Positions 18,645-26,183 of a DNA stretch of 64,000 nt are shown one piece after another. The DNA comes from Achromobacter xylosoxidans (GTDB lineage Bacteria; Pseudomonadota; Gammaproteobacteria; Burkholderiales; Burkholderiaceae_B): NCBI RefSeq assembly GCF_001457475.1, contig NZ_LN831029.1, positions 3,224,001-3,288,000 of the forward strand, given 5' to 3'. Below the pieces are notes generated by a model. That model was not told where the DNA came from. It did no database searches and was given only the letters and a program-made list of their open reading frames with translations. The position numbers were made by a program, and so were the translations under genes. The number at the start of each line of letters is the position of its first letter. Position 1 is the stretch's first letter.

Positions 18645-20015
18645 TCAGGAGCGAGCCGTGGTGCCAAGGTCGACGCGGAACACGCTGCCCCGCCCCGGCG
18701 CCGATTGCAGCGAGACCCGCCAACCCTGGTGTTCGCAGATGCGTTGCACCAGGGACAGGCCCAGCCCGAGGTTGCCGGCGGCAGGCTGCGTGCCGCGCAC
18801 AAAGGGGCTGAAGACCGCCTGCTGCCGCTCCGCCGGAATGCCCGGACCGTCGTCGGCCACCTGCAGGTATTGGGCGCCGGCGCTGATCGTGACGCGCGCG
18901 CCGGGTCCGGCGTATTGCAGCGAATTGCGGATCAGGTTGGACAGCAACGCGCGCAGCAACGGCGCCGGAAAGCGCGGCGGGTCCATTGCCGGCGTCATCC
19001 CGTCGGCGCCGCTCGGGCCCGGGGCGGCGCCCCTGTCGAAGACATCGGCGGGCGCGCCGGCCGCCGCGTTCGACGGGCTCGGCCCCGCCGCGGCCTGCAG
19101 CGTCAGCGACATGCCGCGCCGCCGCGCCACCGCGCTCCAGGCCGCGAGTTGCTCGCGCGCGGCCTCATCGGCGCTGGCGCGCGCGAACTGGCCCGCGTCG
19201 TCGCGCCCGCGCGCCAGCATCAGGTAGGTATCGAGCCGTTCCCCCATGTCGGCCGCGGCCGCCGCGATGCGCCGCAAGCACGCATTGCCGTCGGCATCCA
19301 GTCCCGGCTCTTCCAACAGCAGTTCGCAGGAACTGGAAATCACCATCAGCGGCGTGCGCAATTCGTGGCCAACGTCGGCGGTGAACAGCTGTTCGCGCCG
19401 CAGCGCCTGCTCGAGCTGGTTGTAGGTGGCGTCGAAGGCGGCCGCCAACCGGCCGATCTCGTCAGGGGGGTAGTCCTCGGCCAGGCGGGTCTGCGGCGGC
19501 TGCGCGCCGCGCGCCGTGACCTGCGCCGCCAGCCTGGCCAAGGGCCGCAGCATGCGCCGCGTGGCCAGGGTGCCCAGCACGAAGGCCAGCGCCAGCCCGC
19601 CGGCCAGGCCGCTGACCACGGTCCAGTGCGACGCGGACTGGTTGTGTTCGTACTCGGTGTAGTCGCGCAGCAGCATGTAGCGCTGGCCGTCCTTGTCGTC
19701 CACCATGACGTGCCAGATTCGGCCCTCGCGCTCGATCTTGTGGAAGCCCGGCGCCAGGCCCCGCAGCCATTGCGGGAACGCCGATCCGCCCGGTTCGCCA
19801 TGGAAGAACCGATGCGGCCGGCCCGGGTCGATGCCCGCCAGGAAGTCGCCGCGCACCCGTTCCACCGCCATGCCCATGTCGATGCGCTGCAAGTGGACTT
19901 CGAGCGTGTTCACGCTCCAGATCGACACCCAGGTCAGCACGCCGCCGACCAGCAGCGCCAGCAACAGGTAGGTGCGCACCAGGTAGCGCGCCAGGCCGCG
20001 CCGCGCGCTACGCAT
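18645..20015 (-). CDS. Two-component sensor histidine kinase
   Basis: The 456-aa kinase has a first membrane helix (YLLLALLVGGVLTWVSIW), a periplasmic sensor part of about 110 residues, a second helix (VSGLAGGLALAFVLGTLA), a HAMP linker, a dimerisation domain with the phospho-acceptor histidine in FTADVGHELRTPL, and an ATPase domain with NLIRNSLQYAG, DDGPGIP and GLGLSL. The start was chosen because it gives the usual 8-nt overlap with the response regulator stop and a positively charged cytoplasmic N terminus. The stretch between the dimerisation and ATPase domains contains a Pro/Gly/Ala-rich insertion. The signal is unknown; divergence from a metal ABC operon with azurin suggests a metal. 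Confidence 0.9.
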   Translation of the reverse strand: MRSARRGLARYLVRTYLLLALLVGGVLTWVSIWSVNTLEVHLQRIDMGMAVERVRGDFLAGIDPGRPHRFFHGEPGGSAFPQWLRGLAPGFHKIEREGRIWHVMVDDKDGQRYMLLRDYTEYEHNQSASHWTVVSGLAGGLALAFVLGTLATRRMLRPLARLAAQVTARGAQPPQTRLAEDYPPDEIGRLAAAFDATYNQLEQALRREQLFTADVGHELRTPLMVISSSCELLLEEPGLDADGNACLRRIAAAAADMGERLDTYLMLARGRDDAGQFARASADEAAREQLAAWSAVARRRGMSLTLQAAAGPSPSNAAAGAPADVFDRGAAPGPSGADGMTPAMDPPRFPAPLLRALLSNLIRNSLQYAGPGARVTISAGAQYLQVADDGPGIPAERQQAVFSPFVRGTQPAAGNLGLGLSLVQRICEHQGWRVSLQSAPGRGSVFRVDLGTTARS

Positions 20016-20691
20016 CGCCGGCCGCCCGCAATTGGTAGCCGATGCCGTGCACCGTGTGCAGCAGCGGCGCGTCGAACGGCTTGTCGACCACCTGGCGGAT
20101 CTGGTGGATATGGGTGCGCAGGCTGTCGCTATCGGGCGGGGAATCGCGCCACAGGGCCTCTTCGAGCCGGCCACGATGGACCACCACGGGGCTGGCGCGC
20201 ATCAACAGCATCAACAGCTGCAGTGGCGACGGCGGCAGGCGCAGCGCCTGCCCGGCGCGCGCCAGCGCCAGGGTGCCGGTATCCAGCGTCAGGTCGCCCA
20301 CCCGCAACACGCGCGCCGCGCCGGCGCCGCTGGCGCGGTGCAGCAGCGCCTTGACGCGCGCCGCCAGTTCGGCCAGCGCGAAGGGCTTGACCAGGTAGTC
20401 GTCGGCGCCCGCGTCGAAGCCGGCCAAGCGGTTGTCGAGCGTGTCGCGCGCGGTGACCATGATGATCGGCGTTCCGCAGCCGGCTTCGGCGCGCAGTTGG
20501 CGGCACAGGTCGTAGCCGTCCAGCCGCGGCAGCATCAGGTCGAGCACGATCAGGTCGAAGCCGCCTTCAGCGGCCATCGCATAGCCGCGCAGCCCGTCCT
20601 CCGCGCAATCGACGATATAGCCGCGGCGCGTCAGGTGATGCGTGATGTTGGCCAGGATATCGGGATCGTCTTCGATGACAAGAACGCGCAT
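20008..20691 (-). CDS. OmpR-family response regulator
   Basis: The 227-aa protein has a receiver domain (acidic pocket EDDPD, phospho-acceptor Asp in DLIVLDLMLPRLDGYD, conserved lysine in DYLVKPFAL) and a C-terminal winged helix (RVGDLTLDTGTLALARAG, LLMRASPVVVHRGRLEEALW, DSLRTHIHQIRQVVDKPF). It precedes and overlaps its kinase gene by 8 nt. The 193-nt gap to the divergent FecB-like gene is the obvious target region. The CusR/QseB/PmrA branch is plausible, but the subgroup was not determined. Confidence 0.92.
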   Translation of the reverse strand: MRVLVIEDDPDILANITHHLTRRGYIVDCAEDGLRGYAMAAEGGFDLIVLDLMLPRLDGYDLCRQLRAEAGCGTPIIMVTARDTLDNRLAGFDAGADDYLVKPFALAELAARVKALLHRASGAGAARVLRVGDLTLDTGTLALARAGQALRLPPSPLQLLMLLMRASPVVVHRGRLEEALWRDSPPDSDSLRTHIHQIRQVVDKPFDAPLLHTVHGIGYQLRAAGDA

Positions 20692-20884
20692 GTCGGATCG
20701 GGCGGGAATGGAAATCAATCTCAGATTGTAAGCGCGGCCGGCGCCCGGCAGCGGCCGCGGCCACGGGCCGCCGCGTCTTAACGAAATCTTGAACCTCGAT
20801 GGCGGAGACTGTCCGCCGATGTGAATGGTTCGCGTTACCCGCAAGCCCGCGGGCGCGTCCAGGGTCACTGGATCGGGATTCTCC

Positions 20885-22006
20885 ATGCGTTTGAAATTCG
20901 TGTTCCGCGCGGCGCTGGCTGGCGCCGCCCTGCTCTGCGCCGTCGCCGGCGCCCAGGCCCGCCAGGTGACCGACCTGGCCGGGCGCGTCGTGACCGTGCC
21001 CGACCATCCGCGACGGGTGCTGCTGGGCGAAGGCCGCTTCGTCTTCGCCATGGCCTTGCTGGACCGCGCCGATCCGGTGGCCCGCGTGGTCGGCTGGCAG
21101 GGCGAACTCAAGCAGCAGGACCCCTACTCCTGGCAACAGCTGGTCAAGCGCTTCCCGAAGGCTGCCCAGGTGCCGCTGATCGGCACCACCTCGGAAGCCA
21201 GCGTCAGTCCCGAAAAAATCGTCGCGCTCAGGCCCGACGTGGCGGTATTCAGCCTGAGCGGCCACGGCCCGGGCCGCAACAATCCCATGATCGCGTCGTT
21301 GCAGCAGGCCGGCATTCCCATCGTCTTCATCGACTTCCGCCAGCATCCGGTGCAAAACACCGTTCCCAGCCTGCGCCTCCTGGGCCAGGCGCTCGACCGC
21401 CAGGACCAGGCCGAGCGCTACATTGCATTCTATGAATCGCACATGGCCAAGGTGCGCGACCTGGTGCAACCCGTGCCGCAGGCCGAGCGGCCGCGCGTGT
21501 TCGTGGAAATGCTGGCCGGCGTCTGGCCGGCGTGCTGCCACACCACCGGCAACGGCAGCTTCGGCGACCTGCTGCAGGCCGCCGGCGGCGTGAACGTGGC
21601 GGCGCCGGTGCTGCCGGGCGCGATCGGCGACGTCAGCATGGAATTCCTGCTGCAGTCACAGCCGCGGGTCTACATCGCCACCGGCAGCCGCTCCGAACCC
21701 GGCCGCCCGGGCCTGCTGGTCGGACCGGGCGCCGCCGCCGATGTCTCCGCCGCCAGCCTGCACGCCTTGCTGCAACGCGACGGCATCCGCGACCTGGAGG
21801 CGGTCAAGCGCGGCCGCGCCTTCGGCATCTGGCACGCGTTCTACAACTCGCCCTACAACGTGGCGGCGGTGGAAGCCATGGCCAAGTGGCTGTATCCGGA
21901 ACGCGCCGCCGCGCTCGATCCGCGCGCCACGCTCGACACGCTGTACCGCGACTTCCTCGACCTGGACGGCGCCGGCACCTACTGGACCGCGCCCGCCGCC
22001 CGTTGA
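20885..22006 (+). CDS. FecB-type ABC substrate-binding protein (metal or metallophore)
   Basis: The 373-aa exported protein starts with a Sec signal peptide (cleavage near GAQA-RQVTD) and has no lipobox. The mature part begins RQVTDLAGRVVTVPDHPRRVLL and continues with ALRPDVAVFSL and GIPIVFIDFRQHP, the usual layout of Fe-siderophore, heme and cobalamin binding proteins. CCHTTGNGSFGDLLQAAGG near residue 218 carries two adjacent cysteines and a histidine. The first ATG of the frame (20825) would add 20 non-signal residues and was rejected. It heads an operon with permease, azurin and ATPase. Confidence 0.87.
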   Translation: MRLKFVFRAALAGAALLCAVAGAQARQVTDLAGRVVTVPDHPRRVLLGEGRFVFAMALLDRADPVARVVGWQGELKQQDPYSWQQLVKRFPKAAQVPLIGTTSEASVSPEKIVALRPDVAVFSLSGHGPGRNNPMIASLQQAGIPIVFIDFRQHPVQNTVPSLRLLGQALDRQDQAERYIAFYESHMAKVRDLVQPVPQAERPRVFVEMLAGVWPACCHTTGNGSFGDLLQAAGGVNVAAPVLPGAIGDVSMEFLLQSQPRVYIATGSRSEPGRPGLLVGPGAAADVSAASLHALLQRDGIRDLEAVKRGRAFGIWHAFYNSPYNVAAVEAMAKWLYPERAAALDPRATLDTLYRDFLDLDGAGTYWTAPAAR

Positions 22007-22018
22007 CCGGCTCTTCCC

Positions 22019-23095
22019 ATGCAGACCCCCGCCACCATCCTGGCCGCCGACGGCATGCCGGACGATCCCGTCGCCCACTATCGCCGCACCCGCAGGCGGC
22101 GCCTGCTGCTGGCGCTGGCGCTGGCCGTGCTCATCGTCGCCAGCCTGCTGGCCGACCTCGCCACCGGCCCGGCCGGCCTGGCGTCGGCCGATCTGCTGCG
22201 CACACTGCTGCATCCCGACGGCGCCGACGCCGGCACCCGCGTCATCGTCTGGCAGTTCCGCCTGCCCTACGCGCTGATGGCATTGCTGGTGGGCGTGGCG
22301 CTGGGGCTGGGCGGCGCCGAGATGCAGACCATGCTCGACAACCCGCTGGCCAGTCCCTACACGCTTGGCGTGTCGGCCGCCGCCGCGTTCGGCGCCTCGC
22401 TGGCGATCACGCTGGACTGGCACCTGCCGGCTTTGCCGCCGGGCATGGTGGTGTCGTTGTCCGCCTTCGCCAGCACGCTGGTGTCGGTGCTGGTGCTGGA
22501 ACGCGTGGCGCGCTGGCGCGGCGGGTCGACGCTGGGCGTGGTGCTGTTCGGCATTGCCCTGGTGTATGCCTTCCAGGCCCTGGTGATGCTGCTGCAATTC
22601 ATCGCCAGCGAGGAAGCGCTGCAAGGCATCGTCTTCTGGACCATGGGCAGCCTGGCGCGCGCCAACTGGACCAGCGTCGGCGCGATGGCCGTGGCGCTGG
22701 CCCTGGCGCTTCCCTATTCCCTGCGCGACGCCTGGAAGCTGACGGCGGTGCGGCTGGGCGAGGAACGCGCCGCCAGTTTCGGCATCGACGTCAAGCGCCT
22801 GCGGCTGGTGAGCCTGCTGCGCGTCAGCGCGCTGGCTGCCTTGGCGGTGTCGTTCGTCGGCACCATCGGTTTCGTCGGCCTGGTGGCGCCTCACATCGCC
22901 CGGCTGCTGCTGGGCGAGGACCATCGCCACTACCTGCCCGGCAGCGCGCTGGCCGGCGCGCTGATCCTGTCGCTGGCCTCCGTCGCCTCCAAGACCGTGC
23001 TGCCCGGCGCGCTGGTGCCGGTCGGCATCGTGACCTCGCTGGTCGGCATTCCCTTCTTTCTCACCATCGTCATCCGCGCCCTCAAGCGCAGCTGA
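22019..23095 (+). CDS. FecCD-family ABC permease
   Basis: The 358-aa inner-membrane protein has about nine or ten helices and the FecCD landmarks FRLPYALMALLVGVALGLGGAEMQTMLDNPLASPYTLGVSA and GTIGFVGLVAPHIARLLLGEDHR near the C terminus, the latter contacting the ATPase. One permease gene implies a homodimeric channel as in BtuC. It starts 12 nt after the binding-protein gene and is followed after 28 nt by the azurin gene. Confidence 0.92.
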   Translation: MQTPATILAADGMPDDPVAHYRRTRRRRLLLALALAVLIVASLLADLATGPAGLASADLLRTLLHPDGADAGTRVIVWQFRLPYALMALLVGVALGLGGAEMQTMLDNPLASPYTLGVSAAAAFGASLAITLDWHLPALPPGMVVSLSAFASTLVSVLVLERVARWRGGSTLGVVLFGIALVYAFQALVMLLQFIASEEALQGIVFWTMGSLARANWTSVGAMAVALALALPYSLRDAWKLTAVRLGEERAASFGIDVKRLRLVSLLRVSALAALAVSFVGTIGFVGLVAPHIARLLLGEDHRHYLPGSALAGALILSLASVASKTVLPGALVPVGIVTSLVGIPFFLTIVIRALKRS

Positions 23096-23123
23096 CTCCT
23101 ACCTTCACCGGAGACGCCTTCCC

Positions 23124-23582
23124 ATGCACACCCGCTACCCGTTCGCCCTCGCCGCCCTGCTGGCCGCCGGCGCCGTCCACGCCGCCGCGCCCGCCTGCAG
23201 CATCGACGTCGAAGGCCAGCCCGGCAAGAAGTTCGCGCCCGCCCACATCGTGGTGCCCGCCACCTGCCAGGACTTCACGGTGCGCCTGATCCATACCGGC
23301 AAGAACAGCAAGGAAAAGGCCGGCCACAACTGGGTGCTGACCCGGACCGAAGACATCGACGCGGTGATGGTCGACGGCATGAAGGCGGGCGCGGCGCATG
23401 ATTTCCTGGCCCCGGGCGATGGCCGCATCCTGGCCCGCACGCCGATGCTGGGCGGCGGCGAGACCGCCAGCGTCACCTTCCCCGTCAGCCGCCTGGCGGC
23501 CGGGCAGTCGTACACCTTCTATTGCTCGTTCCCGGCGCACGCCCAGCACATGCGCGGCACGCTGGCCCTGCAGCGGCCCTGA
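23124..23582 (+). CDS. azu: Azurin-type blue copper protein encoded inside a metal ABC operon
   Basis: The 152-aa precursor has a signal peptide (residues 1 to about 20-22). The mature part is a full azurin: Gly67 and His68 (AGHNWVL), Cys134, His139 and Met143 (YCSFPAHAQHM) are the type 1 copper ligands, and Cys25/Cys48 the disulfide. All these residues differ from standard azurin numbering (45, 46, 112, 117, 121, 3, 26) by exactly 22, so no insertion or deletion disturbs the site. Azurins carry electrons in the periplasm and some take part in copper uptake. GGAGA lies before the ATG, and only 4 nt separate its stop from the ATPase gene, so it is co-transcribed with the importer. Confidence 0.95.
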   Translation: MHTRYPFALAALLAAGAVHAAAPACSIDVEGQPGKKFAPAHIVVPATCQDFTVRLIHTGKNSKEKAGHNWVLTRTEDIDAVMVDGMKAGAAHDFLAPGDGRILARTPMLGGGETASVTFPVSRLAAGQSYTFYCSFPAHAQHMRGTLALQRP

Positions 23583-23586
23583 CGCC

Positions 23587-24414
23587 ATGGCCTCGCGGCA
23601 GAGCCCCGACACCCCGGCCGCGCTGGAGATCCGCGCGCTCGATGCCGGCTATGGCGCGCGCCCGGTGCTGCGGGGCCTGCGGGCGGGCCCGCTGCGCGAA
23701 GGCACGCTGACCGCGCTATTGGGTCCGAACGGCAGCGGCAAATCGACGCTGCTCAAGACCCTGGCCGGCCTGAACCCCATGCAGGCCGGCGAACTGCGGC
23801 TGGACGGCGCCGATTTCGGCCGGCTGCCGCCGGCGCGGCGCGCGCAACATGCCATGTACATGCCGCAGGCCCTGCCCAGGGGCGTGCACATGACGGTGCT
23901 GGAATCGGTGCTGGTGGCGGCCCGCTCCGGCCGCGCGCGCCAGCCCGGCGACGTGCTCATGGGCGAGGCCATGCGGGTGCTGTCCGAACTGGGCATCAAC
24001 GCCCTCGCCAGCCGTTGCCTGGACGAGCTGTCCGGCGGCCAGAAGCAGTTGGCCTCGCTGGCCCAGGCCCTGGTGCGGCGGCCGCGCCTGCTATTGCTGG
24101 ACGAGCCGCTGTCGGCGCTGGACCTGAATTACCAGTTCCACGTCATGGACGTGCTGCGCCGGCAGACCGCAAGCCATCGCCTCATCACGCTGGTGGTGCT
24201 GCACGACCTGAACATCGCCCTGCGCCACGCCGACCATGCCCTGCTGCTGCACGGCGGCGCGCTGCTGGCCGAAGGCCCGCCGCGCGAGGTGGTCACGCGC
24301 GATACGCTGCGCCGCGCCTATGGCGTGCTGGCCCGGGTCGAACGGTGTCCGCAGGGCCAACCGCAAGTGCATGTGGACGGATTGGCCCATATCGGATTGG
24401 CCCATATCGCCTAG
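23587..24414 (+). CDS. FecE-type ABC transporter ATPase
   Basis: The 275-aa nucleotide-binding subunit has Walker A GPNGSGKST, Q-loop YMPQALPRG, signature LSGGQKQL, Walker B LLLLDEPLSALD and switch histidine VVLHDLNIALRHAD, typical of the Fe-siderophore/cobalamin group. It completes the importer started at 20885. The last residues include GLAHIGLAHIA, encoded by a perfect 15-bp tandem duplication. Its TAG stop overlaps the stop of the convergent ilvA gene in the palindrome CTAG. Confidence 0.92.
   Translation: MASRQSPDTPAALEIRALDAGYGARPVLRGLRAGPLREGTLTALLGPNGSGKSTLLKTLAGLNPMQAGELRLDGADFGRLPPARRAQHAMYMPQALPRGVHMTVLESVLVAARSGRARQPGDVLMGEAMRVLSELGINALASRCLDELSGGQKQLASLAQALVRRPRLLLLDEPLSALDLNYQFHVMDVLRRQTASHRLITLVVLHDLNIALRHADHALLLHGGALLAEGPPREVVTRDTLRRAYGVLARVERCPQGQPQVHVDGLAHIGLAHIA
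24379..24408. repeat. Perfect 15-bp tandem duplication at the 3' end of the ATPase gene
   Basis: The 15-bp unit GGATTGGCCCATATC occurs twice without interruption (24379-24393, 24394-24408), coding for Gly-Leu-Ala-His-Ile twice in frame. It ends three bases before the shared stop region. Confidence 0.9.
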
Positions 24415-25988
24415 ATCAGGAACTGCCGGTAGGCCTCGTTCGCCGTCTCTTCCGAATGGGCGTAGCCCAGCTGCGCCAGGAAGCGGTCGAGCGCCGCGTC
24501 GTCGGCCACCGGCGCCTGGATGCCCACCAGCACCGAACTGAAGTCGGCGCCCTGGTTGCGGTAGTGGAACAGGCTGATGTTCCAGTTCGGCGCCATGGCG
24601 GTCAGGAACTTCATCAGCGCGCCCGGACGTTCCGGAAATTCGAAGCGGAACAGGCGTTCGCCGCCCGCCAGCGGCGAACGCCCGCCGACCATGTAGCGGA
24701 TGTGCTGCTTGGATACCTCGTTGTGCGTCAGGTCGCTGACCGCGAAGCCCTGCTCCTGCAAGCCGCGCATGATGTCCGCGCCCTCGCCGCGCCGCGCGAT
24801 CTGCACGCTGACGAAGATGCGGGCGGTGCGGGCGTCGGCGATGCGGTAGTTGAATTCGGTCACGCTGCGCTGGCCCATCACCGCGCAGAAGCGGCGGAAG
24901 CTGCCGCGCTCCTCGGGCAAGGTGACGGCGAACACCGCCTCGCGCGCCTCGCCCACCTCGGCGCGGTCGGCAACGAAGCGCATGCGATCGAAGTTCATGT
25001 TGGCGCCCGAGGTGATCGCCACCAGCGACTGGCCACTCACGCCCTCGCGCTCCACGTATTGCTTGAGTCCGGCCAGCGCCAGCGCGCCCGCCGGCTCCAG
25101 CACGCTGCGCGTGTCCAGGAAAACGTCCTTGATCGCCGCGCAGACCGCGTCGGTGTCCACCAGGATCACTTCGTCGAGGAACTGGCGGCACAGGCGGAAG
25201 GTCTCTTCGCCCACCAGCTTGACCGCGGTGCCATCCGAGAACAGCCCCACCTCGGCCAGGCTGACGCGCTCGCCCACCTGGATCGACTGCGCCATGGCGC
25301 TGGAATCGACCGTCTGCACCCCGATCACCTTGACGGACGGATCCACCGCCTTCATGTACACCGACACGCCCGCCGCCAGGCTGCCGCCGCCGATCGGCAC
25401 GAACACCGCGTCCAGCCGCCCCGGATGCTGGCGCAGGATCTCCATGCCGACCGTGCCCTGCCCGGCGATCACGTAGGGGTCGTCGAACGCCGGAATGAAA
25501 GTCAGATCCTGATCGCGCGCCAGCGTCTGCGCGTAGGCGTAGGCATCGCTGTAGGAGTCGCCCGCCAGCACCACCTGCACCGTCGGCCCGCCGAAGGCGC
25601 GCACCGCGTCTACCTTCACCTGCGGCGCGGTCTGCGGCACCACGATGGTGGCGCGCACGCCGAGCCGGGCGGCGGAGATCGCCACGCCCTGGGCGTGGTT
25701 GCCGGCCGACGCGGTGATCACGCCGCGCTCCAGCGCCGCCTGCGGCGTGTTGCGCATCTTGTTGTAGGCGCCGCGCACCTTGAACGAGAACACCGGCTGG
25801 TTGTCCTCGCGCTTGAGATGCACGCGGTTGCCCAGCCGGCGCGACAGGCCGTGGGCCGGGTCCAGTTCGGTTTCGCGGGCGATGTCGTAGACGCGCGCGG
25901 TCAGGATCTGGCGCAGGTATTCCATGGGCGCGGCGCGGCCCGCGGTGAATGCATCGGTGTCGGTGGGGGTGGCTTGCGGTTGTTGCAT
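24411..25988 (-). CDS. ilvA: Biosynthetic threonine dehydratase
   Basis: The 525-aa PLP enzyme deaminates threonine to 2-oxobutyrate, the first step of isoleucine synthesis. The catalytic domain has the Schiff-base lysine in FSFKVRGAYNKM, the SAGNHAQGVA phosphate-region motif and the PIGGGSLAAGVS glycine loop. The C-terminal 170 residues form two ACT-like regulatory domains (GSFRRFCAVMG, ERPGALMKFLTAM) that bind isoleucine and valine, so this is the feedback-regulated biosynthetic form of normal length. A leader peptide and terminator lie upstream (26036-26151). Its stop shares CTAG with the convergent ATPase gene. Confidence 0.96.
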   Translation of the reverse strand: MQQPQATPTDTDAFTAGRAAPMEYLRQILTARVYDIARETELDPAHGLSRRLGNRVHLKREDNQPVFSFKVRGAYNKMRNTPQAALERGVITASAGNHAQGVAISAARLGVRATIVVPQTAPQVKVDAVRAFGGPTVQVVLAGDSYSDAYAYAQTLARDQDLTFIPAFDDPYVIAGQGTVGMEILRQHPGRLDAVFVPIGGGSLAAGVSVYMKAVDPSVKVIGVQTVDSSAMAQSIQVGERVSLAEVGLFSDGTAVKLVGEETFRLCRQFLDEVILVDTDAVCAAIKDVFLDTRSVLEPAGALALAGLKQYVEREGVSGQSLVAITSGANMNFDRMRFVADRAEVGEAREAVFAVTLPEERGSFRRFCAVMGQRSVTEFNYRIADARTARIFVSVQIARRGEGADIMRGLQEQGFAVSDLTHNEVSKQHIRYMVGGRSPLAGGERLFRFEFPERPGALMKFLTAMAPNWNISLFHYRNQGADFSSVLVGIQAPVADDAALDRFLAQLGYAHSEETANEAYRQFLI

Positions 25989-26035
25989 GGGAACTCTCTG
26001 CGGCTTTTTCGGGGGCTGGGCCCGGCAGAGGCGGC

Positions 26036-26065
26036 AACAAAAAACCCGCCTCGTGGGGCGGGTTT
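26036..26065 (-). terminator. Attenuator terminator of ilvA
   Basis: On the minus strand, a 9-bp stem (26065-26057 with 26050-26042) and a 6-nt loop are followed by a T-run. It lies between the leader-peptide stop and the ilvA start and is the terminator expected in ribosome-mediated attenuation. Confidence 0.85.
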
Positions 26066-26088
26066 GTTTGACTGACTGCGGTCGCGCG

Positions 26089-26151
26089 TTAACCCACCAT
26101 TCCAGGAATGATGGTAATAATCAGCGAAATGCGGACGGCGCGGGAAGTCAT
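26089..26151 (-). CDS. ilvA leader peptide (20 aa, Ile/Thr-rich)
   Basis: A 20-codon reading frame from ATG to TAA encodes a peptide with five isoleucines (residues 8, 11, 12, 14, 15), two threonines, two valines and one leucine, with the cluster ISLIITIIPG in its middle. Isoleucine is the end product of the pathway. The frame overlaps a possible 10-bp hairpin (about 26094-26114), just after the isoleucine codons, which could act as the pause or competing structure, and the terminator follows 24 nt after the stop. This is the classic arrangement in which ribosome stalling at isoleucine codons controls read-through into ilvA. Confidence 0.85.
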   Translation of the reverse strand: MTSRAVRISLIITIIPGMVG

Positions 26152-26183
26152 GGGGCGTAGCTTCCCGCAAGCGCGGCGGTTTG

